A DNA stretch of 64,000 nt, from positions 62,001 to 126,000 of the forward strand of contig CACJFE010000002.1 of assembly GCA_902592655.1 (NCBI GenBank), in the 5' to 3' direction. This document shows positions 34,060-45,182 of this stretch, piece after piece (the stretch's first letter is position 1; each line of letters opens with the position of its first letter). Below the pieces are notes generated by a model. The model saw nothing but the letters and a program-made list of their open reading frames with translations. It was not told the origin of the DNA and did not search any database. A program made the position numbers and the translations under genes. This stretch comes from an uncultured Pelagibacteraceae bacterium (lineage in GTDB: Bacteria > Pseudomonadota > Alphaproteobacteria > Pelagibacterales > Pelagibacteraceae).

Positions 34060-34136
34060 GCAGCAGTAGCTCAGTTGGTTAGAGCACTAGTTTGTGGAAC
34101 TAGGGGTCGGTGGTTCGAATCCACCCTGCTGTACCA
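34060..34136 (+). tRNA. tRNA-His (GTG), without encoded G-1
   Basis: All arms fold: acceptor GCAGCAG with CTGCTGT, D stem GCTC/GAGC, anticodon stem CTAGT/ACTAG around TTGTGGA, and T stem GGTGG/CCACC. The anticodon GTG is at 34094-34096, and CCA is encoded (34134-34136). Base -1 is T and the discriminator is A, so the usual G-1:C73 identity pair is missing. Such tRNA-His is known from part of the alphaproteobacteria. The hisS start lies 4 bases after CCA. Confidence 0.95.
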
Positions 34137-34140
34137 AAAA

Positions 34141-35475
34141 ATGACAAAAGAAAAAAAGAACAAACCATCAAAAGATCTTCCTTTAGGGTTTGTAGATAGA
34201 CAAGAAAAAGAGTTACTCGTACGTGATTTTATAATTTCTAATATAAAAGAAGTTATGATCAAGTATGGTTTTCAATATCTTGAAACACCAAGTTTTGAGT
34301 ATTCCGAAAGTATTGGAAAATTTTTACCAGATAAAGATAGGCCAGATGAGGGAGTGTTTTCTTTTCAAGATGAAAACAAATGGTTGTCGTTGAGATATGA
34401 TCTTACCGCCCCACTAGCAAGATATGTTGCAAAAAATTACCTAGAAATTGCTAAACCATTCAAACGGTACCAATTAGGAACAGTTTGGAGAAACGAAAAA
34501 CCAGGTCCTGGAAGATTTAGAGAATTTATGCAGTTCGATGCTGACTACGTCGGAACAAAAAGTTTACAAGCGGATGCTGAGCTATGTGTAATGGTTTCAG
34601 AAATTCTTGAAAAATGTAGCTTGAGTAAATCAGACTATATTATAAAAATCTCATCAAGAAAAATAACGGAAGAACTATTTAAAAAATTAAATATAAATGA
34701 CAATCAACAAAAACTTACTACTTTAAGAGCTTTAGATAAAATTGACCGATTAGGATGGGAAGGTGTAAAACAATTACTAGGGAAAGGAAGAATAGACAAA
34801 TCCGGAGATTTTACAAATGGTGCAAATTTAAACTCACAAACTATTGATACCATAAAGAGAGAACTTAAGAAAAACTCACCTAAGTCAGATGATTTAAAAG
34901 AAATAATAGACATTTTTCAAAATTACCAATTTAATAACTTTGAATTTGATCCCTCAATTATTAGGGGACTCGAATACTATACCGGCGCTGTGTTCGAGGT
35001 TAATTTAAGATTTGATGTAAAAAATAATAAAGGCCAAGTAATTCAATTTGGCTCTATTGGAGGCGGAGGCAGATACGACAACCTAGTTAGTAAATTCGGC
35101 AATTATGATGCTCCAGCTACTGGCATATCAATTGGTTTGGACCGATTGGTTTATGCTTTAATGCAAAGGAAAGAGTTTAAAATAAAACAATCAAAACCTG
35201 TCGTAATTATTGTTTTTAATAAGAGTTTTATGAAGGATTACATCAATATACAATCATTATTAAGAGACGCCGATATCAGTGCAGAAATATATCCATCAGA
35301 AAGTAAAATAAGAAAACAAATGGAATACGCTAACAAGATAAATTCTCCAGCTGTAATATTATATGGTGAAGATGAAATTAAATCAGGTAAACCTACTTTA
35401 AGAAATTTAATCACTGGTAAAGAAAAATCAATTGAAATTAAGGAACTAATAAATGAAATCAAAAAAATTATCTAA
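34141..35475 (+). CDS. hisS: Histidine-tRNA ligase
   Basis: Charges tRNA-His. The class II motifs are visible: motif 2 'WRNEKPGPGRFREFMQFDAD', the His-binding GLEYYTGAVFEV, and 'GGGGRYDNL' with GISIGLDRL (motif 3). The 'FRNEKPGPGRFR.F.QFDAD' form belongs to the divergent alphaproteobacterial HisRS that recognises tRNA-His lacking G-1, which matches the tRNA directly upstream. The start is the ATG at 34141; a longer reading would run back into the tRNA gene. Length 444 residues. It overlaps hisZ by 23 bases. Confidence 0.95.
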   Translation: MTKEKKNKPSKDLPLGFVDRQEKELLVRDFIISNIKEVMIKYGFQYLETPSFEYSESIGKFLPDKDRPDEGVFSFQDENKWLSLRYDLTAPLARYVAKNYLEIAKPFKRYQLGTVWRNEKPGPGRFREFMQFDADYVGTKSLQADAELCVMVSEILEKCSLSKSDYIIKISSRKITEELFKKLNINDNQQKLTTLRALDKIDRLGWEGVKQLLGKGRIDKSGDFTNGANLNSQTIDTIKRELKKNSPKSDDLKEIIDIFQNYQFNNFEFDPSIIRGLEYYTGAVFEVNLRFDVKNNKGQVIQFGSIGGGGRYDNLVSKFGNYDAPATGISIGLDRLVYALMQRKEFKIKQSKPVVIIVFNKSFMKDYINIQSLLRDADISAEIYPSESKIRKQMEYANKINSPAVILYGEDEIKSGKPTLRNLITGKEKSIEIKELINEIKKII

Positions 35476-36490
35476 TGCTATAATTAAGACTTTTGAGAAT
35501 AATGGCTTTGTATTATCGGAGCCAGATGTACTATTGGACTCAAATTACATCATTGAGAGGTCTGGGGAAAAATTTAGAGGTTCGATGCTAACTTTTGAGC
35601 AAGAGGACGGTAAAATTATGTGTTTAAGACCAGATCTAACAGTAGCTTCTTGTCTTAATTTTTTAAAAAAAAATACACCCTCAAAAATTTATTACTCAGG
35701 AAAAGCTTATAGGAGATCTAGTAGCAAAAATTCTAACTTTATAAATGATCAATTAGGTATTGAAATTTTAGGGTCAAGAAATGAAATTCAAGATGATTTT
35801 AAAGTTGTTGACACTATCTTAAAATCTGCCAACAAAATTAAGAAAAAAAATATTAAAATTAAAGTTGGAGATATCAGTTTATTTAAAAATTTAATCAATG
35901 CACTTGATATGCCTGAAAGATGGAAATTAAGACTTATGAGGCACTTTTGGAGACCAGCTTATTTTACAGAACTCTTAAAAAGATTAGAAAAAAACACAGA
36001 TATTGATGCAATATCTTTTTATACAGATAAAAAAAAGTTCAATAAAATGAAAAAAATGGATATGAATAAAATAGTTGCAGGCAGAACCATATCAGAGATT
36101 TTAAAAAGGTTTGATAAAAAGTTTAAAGATCCGAGATCTTTTGATAACGGTAAAAAAATAGTAAAGATTATCAAATCATTTTTAAAAATTAATTGCAAAT
36201 TGTCAAAGCTTGATGAAAGATTATTAAATTTTGCTCAAAAAAATAATCTTCAAAAAAATATTTTTAAAAATCTAAAATCTATACATAACCTAAAGAAGTT
36301 AAATCAAAACGTAAATTTTATAACAAATTTCGGTAGAGAAATTGAATATTACACAGGAATTGTTTTTGAAATTTCTTCAGGAAACAAGGAAATTGCAAGA
36401 GGCGGTCGATATAATGATTTACTCAAAAGTTTGGGGGCAAAAAAAAACATACCGGCTGTAGGCGCAGCGATAAACTTAAATAACTTATGA
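35453..36490 (+). CDS. hisZ: ATP phosphoribosyltransferase regulatory subunit HisZ
   Basis: A HisRS-like protein that does not charge tRNA but activates the short HisG. The 345-residue sequence has class II features (LRPDLTVASC, 'YYSGKAYRRSS', DQLGIEILG, 'EIEYYTGIVFEIS', 'ARGGRYNDLL') with the catalytic arginine context changed. It overlaps hisS by 23 bases and hisG by 4 bases, so the three are expressed together. Its presence agrees with the short length of HisG. Confidence 0.93.
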   Translation: MKSKKLSNAIIKTFENNGFVLSEPDVLLDSNYIIERSGEKFRGSMLTFEQEDGKIMCLRPDLTVASCLNFLKKNTPSKIYYSGKAYRRSSSKNSNFINDQLGIEILGSRNEIQDDFKVVDTILKSANKIKKKNIKIKVGDISLFKNLINALDMPERWKLRLMRHFWRPAYFTELLKRLEKNTDIDAISFYTDKKKFNKMKKMDMNKIVAGRTISEILKRFDKKFKDPRSFDNGKKIVKIIKSFLKINCKLSKLDERLLNFAQKNNLQKNIFKNLKSIHNLKKLNQNVNFITNFGREIEYYTGIVFEISSGNKEIARGGRYNDLLKSLGAKKNIPAVGAAINLNNL

Positions 36491-37146
36491 AAAATTTAAT
36501 CACTATTGGTTTACCAAGTAAAGGAAGATTAAAAGATAAATCAGTCAATTATTTGAAAGAGAGAGGGTTAAAAATTTTAAAAAGTTTTAAAGAAAGAAAT
36601 TATTTTGCAAAAATAGAAAATAAACCTAATTTTTCTATCATATTTTTACATGCAAAAGAAATCATTCAAAGGTTAGGCGACGGAACTCTAGATGTAGGTA
36701 TATCTGGTCTAGACCTTTTAAAAGAGTCTGAAAAAAATTTGCAAAGTAAAATTAATATAAAGAAAAAACTTAATTTTGGAGAGGCAGATCTTGTCTTGGC
36801 AATTCCTGATAATTGGATAGATGTTCAAACAGTAGCAGATTTAGAGGAGGTAGCATTTGACATAAGATCGAAAAGAAATCGAAGATTAAGAGTTGCTACC
36901 AAATACCCAAATTTAACAAAAAACTTTTTATTTTCAAAAGGAGTTACCCAATTTAAATTAGTAAGAAGTTTAGGCGCAACGGAGACCTATCCTTTTATTG
37001 GTTCTTCAGAAATTATAAGTGATATCTCTTCTACTGGTAAAACATTAAGAGATAATGAATTAAGAGTGTTAAAAGATGGTATAATTTTAAAATCAATGGC
37101 CTGTTTATTATATTCAAAAAAATTAAAAAAAAAGATTAGGTTTTAA
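36487..37146 (+). CDS. hisG: ATP phosphoribosyltransferase, short form
   Basis: First enzyme of histidine synthesis, joining ATP and PRPP. The 219-residue catalytic form lacks the C-terminal regulatory domain and therefore needs HisZ. Motifs include GLPSKGRL at the start, 'LGDGTLDVGISGLDLL', 'RRLRVATKYPNLT' and 'GATETYPFIGSSEIISDI' with the PRPP loop. The rest of the his operon is not in the window. It overlaps hisZ by 4 bases. Confidence 0.95.
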   Translation: MKNLITIGLPSKGRLKDKSVNYLKERGLKILKSFKERNYFAKIENKPNFSIIFLHAKEIIQRLGDGTLDVGISGLDLLKESEKNLQSKINIKKKLNFGEADLVLAIPDNWIDVQTVADLEEVAFDIRSKRNRRLRVATKYPNLTKNFLFSKGVTQFKLVRSLGATETYPFIGSSEIISDISSTGKTLRDNELRVLKDGIILKSMACLLYSKKLKKKIRF

Positions 37147-37165
37147 AATGTGCTTAAATTAACAG

Positions 37166-37193
37166 TTGACGAAATTAAAACCATTTCTAAGAT
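37166..37193 (+). promoter_or_regulatory. Putative promoter of the sugar dehydrogenase gene
   Basis: TTGACG (37166-37171) and TAAGAT (37188-37193) are 16 bases apart, ending 39 bases before the ATG at 37233. It is the only good sigma-70-like pair in this 86-base gap. Confidence 0.45.
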
Positions 37194-37232
37194 TAACTTT
37201 TAAGTAAATTGAAATCTTATTAAGAAAACTAT

Positions 37233-38546
37233 ATGAAAAAATTTTTATTAATTTCATTCCCAATTATATTTTTTATTTATTCAATACTTGTTGGTTACAA
37301 TTACATTAATAAAAAAAAAATAAAAGTAGCTAATCAAAAAGAATTGATTAATCAACATAATAAAATTATTGCTGAAATTTCCATGCCAAGTTTAGATATG
37401 AAAGTAAAAAAAAATCTAGACGATCTGAAATTTAAAAAGAAAATAGTACGGCTAGATAATGATATGATTTTAACTAAACATGAATTTTTAAATGGTTTTT
37501 ATTCAGGGATAAATGAACCGTATCCTGGAAGTGGATACTTAGATTTACATAATGATAACTTATTTGTCGTGTCTGCAAGAGGTATTGTTGCGTACAAGAG
37601 TCTTGAAGACCAAGAGGAATATTTTAAACAAGTTGAGAATAATATTAATGATTTTATAAATTTAGAACAATATGAAAAGTTGAGCATGAGGGAGAAAGCA
37701 GCATGGTTCTCTATAAAAGATTTAAAAATTCAAAATGATCAAATCTTTGTTTCATATACTGAAGAAATTGAGGAGAATTGTTGGAATACTAGTATTATTT
37801 TTGCCAAATTAAATTATAAAAAGATTGAGTTTAAAAAACTTTTTTCTCCAAGTGAGTGTGTTCATTCGTTAACAAATAAAGATAAGGAATTTAATGCTCA
37901 CCAATCTGGTGGAAGAATTTTCTTTTATAATAATGACGAAATATTTTTTTCTATAGGCGATTATCGATCAAGAAGCCTTAGTCAAGATAAAAAGAGTATT
38001 AATGGAAAAATCATTAAATTAAATATTAATTCTAAGTCATATGAAATAGTATCTATGGGACACAGAAACCCGCAGGGTTTATTTTATGATAAAAAAAATA
38101 ATTTTATATTAGAAAGTGAGCATGGTCCTGAGGGTGGGGACGAAATAAATCTTATTCGCTTAGATAAAGAAGAAATCCCAAATTACGGATGGCCAATTGC
38201 TTCATACGGAGAGCATTATGGAGGAAACTCAATATCAAATAAATTAAAATATGAAAAATACCCATTGTTAAAATCACACGAAAGTAACGGATTTATAGAA
38301 CCATTAAAATATTTTGTACCTTCAGTAGGAACATCAGAAGTAGTAGGGTTGGGCGATAAGTCGTATGTATTATCCTCATTAAAAGATAAAGCTATTTATT
38401 TTTTTAACCTAGATGAAAACAATAAATTGAAAAAATTTTCTAGGGTAAATGCTACTGAAAGAGTTAGAGATTTGATTTTTAACGACAATAAACTTTTTCT
38501 TTTTTTAGAAAACACTGCTTCAATAGGAATTATCGAATTAAAATGA
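37233..38546 (+). CDS. PQQ-dependent sugar dehydrogenase family protein (GSDH/YliI-like)
   Basis: A six-bladed beta-propeller oxidoreductase of 437 residues with an N-terminal membrane anchor (about 2-22). 'MGHRNPQGLFYD', ESEHGPEGGDEIN and 'NYGWPIASYGEHY' are the PQQ- and calcium-binding motifs of soluble aldose sugar dehydrogenases. It would oxidise sugars in the periplasm and pass electrons to the respiratory chain, if PQQ is available. The first 110 residues are poorly conserved. It is a single-gene unit with its own promoter and a shared terminator. Confidence 0.87.
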   Translation: MKKFLLISFPIIFFIYSILVGYNYINKKKIKVANQKELINQHNKIIAEISMPSLDMKVKKNLDDLKFKKKIVRLDNDMILTKHEFLNGFYSGINEPYPGSGYLDLHNDNLFVVSARGIVAYKSLEDQEEYFKQVENNINDFINLEQYEKLSMREKAAWFSIKDLKIQNDQIFVSYTEEIEENCWNTSIIFAKLNYKKIEFKKLFSPSECVHSLTNKDKEFNAHQSGGRIFFYNNDEIFFSIGDYRSRSLSQDKKSINGKIIKLNINSKSYEIVSMGHRNPQGLFYDKKNNFILESEHGPEGGDEINLIRLDKEEIPNYGWPIASYGEHYGGNSISNKLKYEKYPLLKSHESNGFIEPLKYFVPSVGTSEVVGLGDKSYVLSSLKDKAIYFFNLDENNKLKKFSRVNATERVRDLIFNDNKLFLFLENTASIGIIELK

Positions 38547-38552
38547 AATAAA

Positions 38553-38585
38553 AAAAACCCTCAGAAAAAGTTTCAGAGGGTTTTT
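38553..38585. terminator. Bidirectional terminator between the dehydrogenase gene and groEL
   Basis: AAAAACCCTC.GAAA (38553-38567) pairs with TTTC.GAGGGTTTTT (38571-38585), interrupted by one A-A mismatch. A T run follows on the plus strand and on the minus strand, so it can end both convergent transcripts. Confidence 0.85.
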
Positions 38586-38618
38586 AAATTTTTAAGGTTT
38601 TCTGATGTCGAAGGGGGC

Positions 38619-40295
<1,677 letters not shown>

Positions 40296-40592
40296 TTATT
40301 TTTTACTTTTTGAAATTCCCATTATGTCTGACTCTTTCATAATGCTATATTCTTTACCATCTATCTTTACTTCTGTTCCAGACCATTTTCCAAAAAGGAC
40401 TATATCACCAATTTTTACATCCATTGGCGAAACCTTTCCATTTTCGTTCTTTGAGCCTGGCCCAACGGCAACAACTTCGCCTTCTTGCGGTTTCTCTTTA
40501 GCTGTATCAGGGATTATTATTCCTCCAGCAGTTTTCTCCTCGCTGTCTAGCACCTTAATTAATACTCTGTCGTGCAAAGGTCTAAATTTCAT
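40296..40592 (-). CDS. groES: Co-chaperonin GroES
   Basis: The lid of the GroEL chamber, 98 residues. '[26 protein letters not shown]' holds the mobile loop, and '[21 protein letters not shown]' and '[10 protein letters not shown]' are conserved. TAGGAGAAA precedes the ATG. The upstream promoter at 40627-40654 looks like a heat-shock (RpoH) type. groEL follows on the same transcript. Confidence 0.97.
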   Translation of the reverse strand: MKFRPLHDRVLIKVLDSEEKTAGGIIIPDTAKEKPQEGEVVAVGPGSKNENGKVSPMDVKIGDIVLFGKWSGTEVKIDGKEYSIMKESDIMGISKSKK

Positions 40593-40626
40593 ATATATTT
40601 CTCCTATAAATTTTGATGTAATCTTG

Positions 40627-40654
40627 ATATGGTATGTATTAACAAGATTTCAAG
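40627..40654 (-). promoter_or_regulatory. Heat-shock (RpoH-type) promoter of groES-groEL
   Basis: On the minus strand CTTGAAA (40654-40648) is followed by CCATAT (40632-40627), with 18 bases between CTTG and CCATAT. This is close to the alphaproteobacterial RpoH pattern CTTG-N17/18-CYTATNT. The expected start is about 28 bases before the groES ATG. Confidence 0.6.
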
Positions 40655-40727
40655 GGGTAAAAATCATTAAAAAACCTAAAAAATACAATATTTTGAGGCA
40701 AGGGAAGTACTAGAAAGAACGGATAAA

Positions 40728-41534
40728 TTGAGAAAGCTTAATCATATATCGGAAATATTTAATGATTATGACACATTTGTAATAGATTTATGGGGAGTAA
40801 TGCATAACGGTATAAGTCTTAATCTAAAAGCTATGGAAGTAATAGAAAATTTGAAGAGTAATTCAAAAAAAATTGTTTTTTTATCTAACGCACCAAGACC
40901 TAGTTCTAAAGTAATAAATTTTTTAATAAAAATGGGAATGGATAAAAAATATTTGTCATCCGTAGTTACATCTGGAGAAGCAGCGATGAATGCAATCAAC
41001 AAGAATAAGTTTGGAAAAAATTTTTTCCATCTAGGGCCGCCTAGAGACACGTCCATTTTTGAAAAAGTAAAGGAAAACAAAGTTGACATAGAAAAATGTG
41101 ATTTTATTTTATGTACTGGTTTATTTGATGACCATGAAGATAATTTAGATTTTTATAAAAATTTTTTAAAAGAACACATTTCTAAAAAATTGATTTGTAC
41201 AAATCCAGATTTGACAGTTCATAGAGGGGATATCGAGGAGCTTTGCGCAGGTTCTATTGCTCAATTATTTGAAAGTCTTGGCGGTGAGGTGATATATTTT
41301 GGAAAACCACATGAAGAAATATATAATATGTGTTTTGATAAAAAAGAAAAAGTTTTAGCCATCGGAGATAATTTAAGAACAGATATTAAAGGTGCTAATA
41401 ATTTAAATATAGATAGTATATTTATAACAGAGGGGGTACATCGTAAAGAATACAATGATAACCAAGATTTTAATGCACTTCTAAAAAAATATGATGTAAA
41501 AATTGATTTTTATCAAAAAGAGTTAACTTGGTAA
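40728..41534 (+). CDS. HAD-superfamily hydrolase, class IIA (NagD-like)
   Basis: A 268-residue phosphatase-like protein. The first HAD motif is FVIDLWGVMHNG (nucleophile Asp20), motif II is 'VFLSNAPRPS', and motif III/IV 'AIGDNLRTDIKGANN' completes the site. It matches the alphaproteobacterial HAD-IIA subgroup usually found next to ribF. The substrate is unknown, and position would suggest a flavin phosphate or sugar phosphate. The only plausible start is a TTG at 40728, since no ATG or GTG in frame fits the conserved N-terminus. ribF starts 1 base after the stop. Confidence 0.88.
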   Translation: MRKLNHISEIFNDYDTFVIDLWGVMHNGISLNLKAMEVIENLKSNSKKIVFLSNAPRPSSKVINFLIKMGMDKKYLSSVVTSGEAAMNAINKNKFGKNFFHLGPPRDTSIFEKVKENKVDIEKCDFILCTGLFDDHEDNLDFYKNFLKEHISKKLICTNPDLTVHRGDIEELCAGSIAQLFESLGGEVIYFGKPHEEIYNMCFDKKEKVLAIGDNLRTDIKGANNLNIDSIFITEGVHRKEYNDNQDFNALLKKYDVKIDFYQKELTW

Positions 41535-41535
41535 T

Positions 41536-42444
41536 ATGAGAATTTATAATAATGCAAATTTAAACACGAAACATCGTAGCGGAGTACTTGCAATAGGAAA
41601 TTTTGATGGAATACATTTAGGCCATCAAAAACTAATTAAAGAAGCAAAAAATAAAGCAAAAAAAAATAAATTACCATTTGGTGTGATGACTTTTGAGCCA
41701 ATGCCAGTAATGTTTTTTAACAAAATTATTAAAAATCACAGAATTAATACTTTAAAGCAAAAAAAATACTATTTTAAAAAAATGAAAATTGATTTCTTAA
41801 TTGTCGTAAAATTTAATATAAAATTTTCTAAATTAACTGCAGAACAATTTATAAAAAAAATAATTTTTAGAAAAACTAAGTGCAGGTATTTGTATGTAAG
41901 TAAAAACTTCAAATTTGGCAATAATAGGAAAGGTAATATTAATACTTTAAAAAAATTTGAAAGTGATTTCAATTATAAAAACCTAATTACTAAAGCCTTT
42001 AAAAAGAATAATAAAATAGTTTCCTCTAGTTTAATTAGAAAAAAAATTAGACAAGGTAAAATTGAAGAAGTTAATAAATTGTTAAGACGAGATTGGTGCA
42101 TAGAGGGGAAAGTTATTAAAGGTCATAAAAGGGGACGTAAAATTGGTTTTCCTACATGTAATTTAAAAATGGGAAATTATGTCATTCCAAAGTTAGGAGT
42201 TTATGCGGTCAAAGTAAAAAATGCAGATTTTAACAAAAAAGGTATCGCTAATATTGGTTATAGACCTACCTTTAGAGGTAAGAAATTGTTATTGGAAACA
42301 AATATCTTTGGAATTAATAAAAATTTATATAATAAAGTGATAAGAATAAGTTTCAAAAGATTTATAAGACCTGAAAAAAAATTTAAAAACTATGAGTATT
42401 TAAAAAAACAAATAAAACTTGATATAAATAAAGCAAAAAAATAA
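41536..42444 (+). CDS. ribF: Bifunctional riboflavin kinase/FAD synthetase
   Basis: Makes FMN and then FAD from riboflavin. The N-terminal adenylyltransferase domain has 'AIGNFDGIHLGHQKLI' and SSSLIRKKI, and the C-terminal kinase domain (about 180-300) has 'VIKGHKRGRKIGFPTCNL' and 'GIANIGYRPTF'. Length 302 residues is usual. It shares one base with the ileS start. The HAD gene directly upstream is probably in the same unit. Confidence 0.95.
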   Translation: MRIYNNANLNTKHRSGVLAIGNFDGIHLGHQKLIKEAKNKAKKNKLPFGVMTFEPMPVMFFNKIIKNHRINTLKQKKYYFKKMKIDFLIVVKFNIKFSKLTAEQFIKKIIFRKTKCRYLYVSKNFKFGNNRKGNINTLKKFESDFNYKNLITKAFKKNNKIVSSSLIRKKIRQGKIEEVNKLLRRDWCIEGKVIKGHKRGRKIGFPTCNLKMGNYVIPKLGVYAVKVKNADFNKKGIANIGYRPTFRGKKLLLETNIFGINKNLYNKVIRISFKRFIRPEKKFKNYEYLKKQIKLDINKAKK

Positions 42445-45170
42445 TGTCTAAAGATACTTTACAGCTTCCAAAAACTGCTTTTTCAATGAAAGCTAGTTTA
42501 CCCACCAAAGAGCCAGAAATTTTAAAGAATTGGGAAAAAAATAAAATTTTTGAAAGATTAAGAAAAAAATCTAAAGGAAAAGAGAAATTCATACTTCATG
42601 ATGGGCCGCCTTATGCTAATGGACACATACATATGGGGACTGCTTTAAACAAGATTTTAAAAGATATGATTACTCGTTTTCATCAAATGAATGGAAAAGA
42701 TTCTGTGTATGTGCCTGGATGGGATTGTCATGGACTACCGATCGAGTGGAAAATTGAGGAACAATACAAAAAAAAGAAAAAGAATAAAGATGAAGTTCCC
42801 ATAAAGGATTTTAGGCAAGAATGTAGAGAGTTTGCAGAGAGTTGGATTGACATACATATTAGGGAATTTAAGAGATTAGGTGTAGTTGGAGATTTTGAAA
42901 ATTACTATTCTACAATGAGTTTCGAGGCAGAAGCTCAAATAGTGCGAGAACTAGGTAAGTTTCTTCTTGATGGAAGTTTATATCAAGGATTTAAACCAGT
43001 ACTTTGGTCGACTGTGGAAAAAACAGCTTTAGCTGATGCCGAAGTTGAATATTTGGATCATACTTCCAATACGATCTATGCTGGTTTTAAAGTAAAAGAA
43101 ACAGATAAGGATTTCTTAAAGGATACAAGTATAATAATTTGGACAACAACTCCATGGACCATACCGGCAAATAAAGCTTTAGCTTTTAACAGCAATATCG
43201 AATACTCAGTGCTAGAAATAAGTAATCTCGAAAATTTCAAAGAAAAAAAAATTGTAGTTGCAAAAAAGCTCATTAAGCAAATCATAGATACCTGTGAAAT
43301 CAAAAACTATAAAGAATTAAAAACTTTCATGGGTTCAGAATTTCATAAAACAATCTGCAGTCATCCATTTTCTAATATGGATTTCAAGTACGATGTCCCT
43401 ATGCTAGACGCACAGTTTGTTAATTTAGAACAAGGAACTGGTATCGTTCACTGTGCTCCTAGTCATGGTCCAGATGATTTTAATCTGTGCCTAAAAAACA
43501 ATATTCCTTCTCTTTACACTGTCGATGACGCTGGTCTTTATACTAATGAAATTCCCTTTTTTGAAAAGACACATATTTTCAAAGCTGACTCGATTGTTAT
43601 AGATAAGTTAAAAGAGCAAAAAAAATTATTAAAGAATGATAAATTAAATCATACATATCCACACTCATGGAGATCTAAAGCACCTCTAATTTATAGAGCT
43701 ACACCGCAATGGTTTATATCTATGAAAAAAAATGATTTAAGAAAAAAAGCTATAAAATCTATTAATGAAACTGATTTTTACCCAAAAAAAGGAAAAGAGA
43801 GATTATTATCTATGATTGAAGGAAGGCCAGACTGGTGTGTATCTAGACAAAGAGTTTGGGGAGTTCCTTTACCAATTTTTATTAATAAAAAAACTAAAGA
43901 GCCGTTAAGAGATCAAAAGGTAATAGAAAGAATAGCCTCAATATATGAAAAGCAAGGATCTGATTGTTGGTTTACTGATGACTCAAAAGTTTTTCTGGGG
44001 GATGATTATGATACGAACGATTTCGAAAAACTTAATGATATAGTTGAAGTTTGGTTTGATAGTGGATCAACACACAGTTTTGTTTTAGAAAAAAGAAAAG
44101 ATTTAAAATGGCCAGCTGACATGTATCTAGAGGGTTCTGACCAACATAGGGGGTGGTTTCACTCTTCACTGCTTGAGTCATGTGGAACTAGAGGCAAAGC
44201 TCCGTTTAAAAGTATTCTTTCGCATGGTTTTGTTGTCGACGGTAAGGGAATGAAAATGTCTAAATCTATGGGAAATGTTATATCCCCTGAAGATATATTG
44301 AAGAATTATGGCGCAGATATACTAAGAGTTTGGGCAACTGCGTCAGACTATTCTGAAGACTTAAGAATAGATAAAAATATTTTAATTCAGCATGCTGAGT
44401 CATATAGGAAAATTAGAAATACTTTTAGATTTATGCTTGGAAATTTAAAAGATAATTTCGAAAAACAAGATTTTAAAAAAATTAATTTATCTGAATTTGA
44501 TGAATTAGAGCAATATATATTACACAAATTATATATAATTGGTAACTCTGTGAATGAAAATTTGAAAAATTATAATTTACATAAATTATACAAAGACCTA
44601 TTAAGTTTTTGTACGTTGGATCTTTCATCATTTTATTTTGATATTAGAAAAGATGTACTTTATTGCGATGAACTAAATTCAAAGAAAAGAAAAAATTGTG
44701 TAATAGTTCTTAATATTATATTAGAGAGTTTATTAAAATGGTTTGCTCCAATATTGGTTTTTACTTCTGAAGAAATATATAGTTTAATTAGCAAAAAAAA
44801 TGAAAGTATTCACGAAAACGATTTTGTCAAAATTCCCGGTTCTTGGAAAAATGATAAATTGAGTCAAAAATGGTCAGAGTTATTTAAAATTAAACAATTA
44901 GCAAATATTACAATCGAGGAAAAAAGGATTAGTAAAGAAATAGGCTCCAGTTTAGAAGCCGAAATAAATATTAAAGCTAATAAGGAAAAATTAAAATTAT
45001 TAGATAATATTGAACTAGCGGAGTACTTTATTGTCTCCAAGGCAAAAAAAGAACTTTCTAATAATAATGAATTAAAAATTAAAGTAAATAAAGCAAATGG
45101 AAAAAAATGCGAAAGGTGTTGGAAAATTTTAGAGAGTAAATGTAGTAGAAAAAGTTGTCCAATAAACTAG
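42444..45170 (+). CDS. ileS: Isoleucine-tRNA ligase
   Basis: Class I synthetase of 908 residues. The HIGH motif is GPPYANGHIHMGTA, the KMSKS motif is 'KGMKMSKSMGN', and an editing domain (about 190-390, 'IIWTTTPWTIPANKALAF') removes valine. The anticodon-binding part follows, and the C-terminal zinc finger has CERCW and a second cysteine pair spaced by four residues instead of the common two, ending directly. The gene overlaps ribF by one base. Confidence 0.97.
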   Translation: MSKDTLQLPKTAFSMKASLPTKEPEILKNWEKNKIFERLRKKSKGKEKFILHDGPPYANGHIHMGTALNKILKDMITRFHQMNGKDSVYVPGWDCHGLPIEWKIEEQYKKKKKNKDEVPIKDFRQECREFAESWIDIHIREFKRLGVVGDFENYYSTMSFEAEAQIVRELGKFLLDGSLYQGFKPVLWSTVEKTALADAEVEYLDHTSNTIYAGFKVKETDKDFLKDTSIIIWTTTPWTIPANKALAFNSNIEYSVLEISNLENFKEKKIVVAKKLIKQIIDTCEIKNYKELKTFMGSEFHKTICSHPFSNMDFKYDVPMLDAQFVNLEQGTGIVHCAPSHGPDDFNLCLKNNIPSLYTVDDAGLYTNEIPFFEKTHIFKADSIVIDKLKEQKKLLKNDKLNHTYPHSWRSKAPLIYRATPQWFISMKKNDLRKKAIKSINETDFYPKKGKERLLSMIEGRPDWCVSRQRVWGVPLPIFINKKTKEPLRDQKVIERIASIYEKQGSDCWFTDDSKVFLGDDYDTNDFEKLNDIVEVWFDSGSTHSFVLEKRKDLKWPADMYLEGSDQHRGWFHSSLLESCGTRGKAPFKSILSHGFVVDGKGMKMSKSMGNVISPEDILKNYGADILRVWATASDYSEDLRIDKNILIQHAESYRKIRNTFRFMLGNLKDNFEKQDFKKINLSEFDELEQYILHKLYIIGNSVNENLKNYNLHKLYKDLLSFCTLDLSSFYFDIRKDVLYCDELNSKKRKNCVIVLNIILESLLKWFAPILVFTSEEIYSLISKKNESIHENDFVKIPGSWKNDKLSQKWSELFKIKQLANITIEEKRISKEIGSSLEAEINIKANKEKLKLLDNIELAEYFIVSKAKKELSNNNELKIKVNKANGKKCERCWKILESKCSRKSCPIN

Positions 45171-45182
45171 GTATTAAGCGTT

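Noticed and set aside
37156..37202. Short GTG-started ORF after hisG
   Set aside because: About 17 codons, overlapping a likely promoter, without a ribosome binding site.
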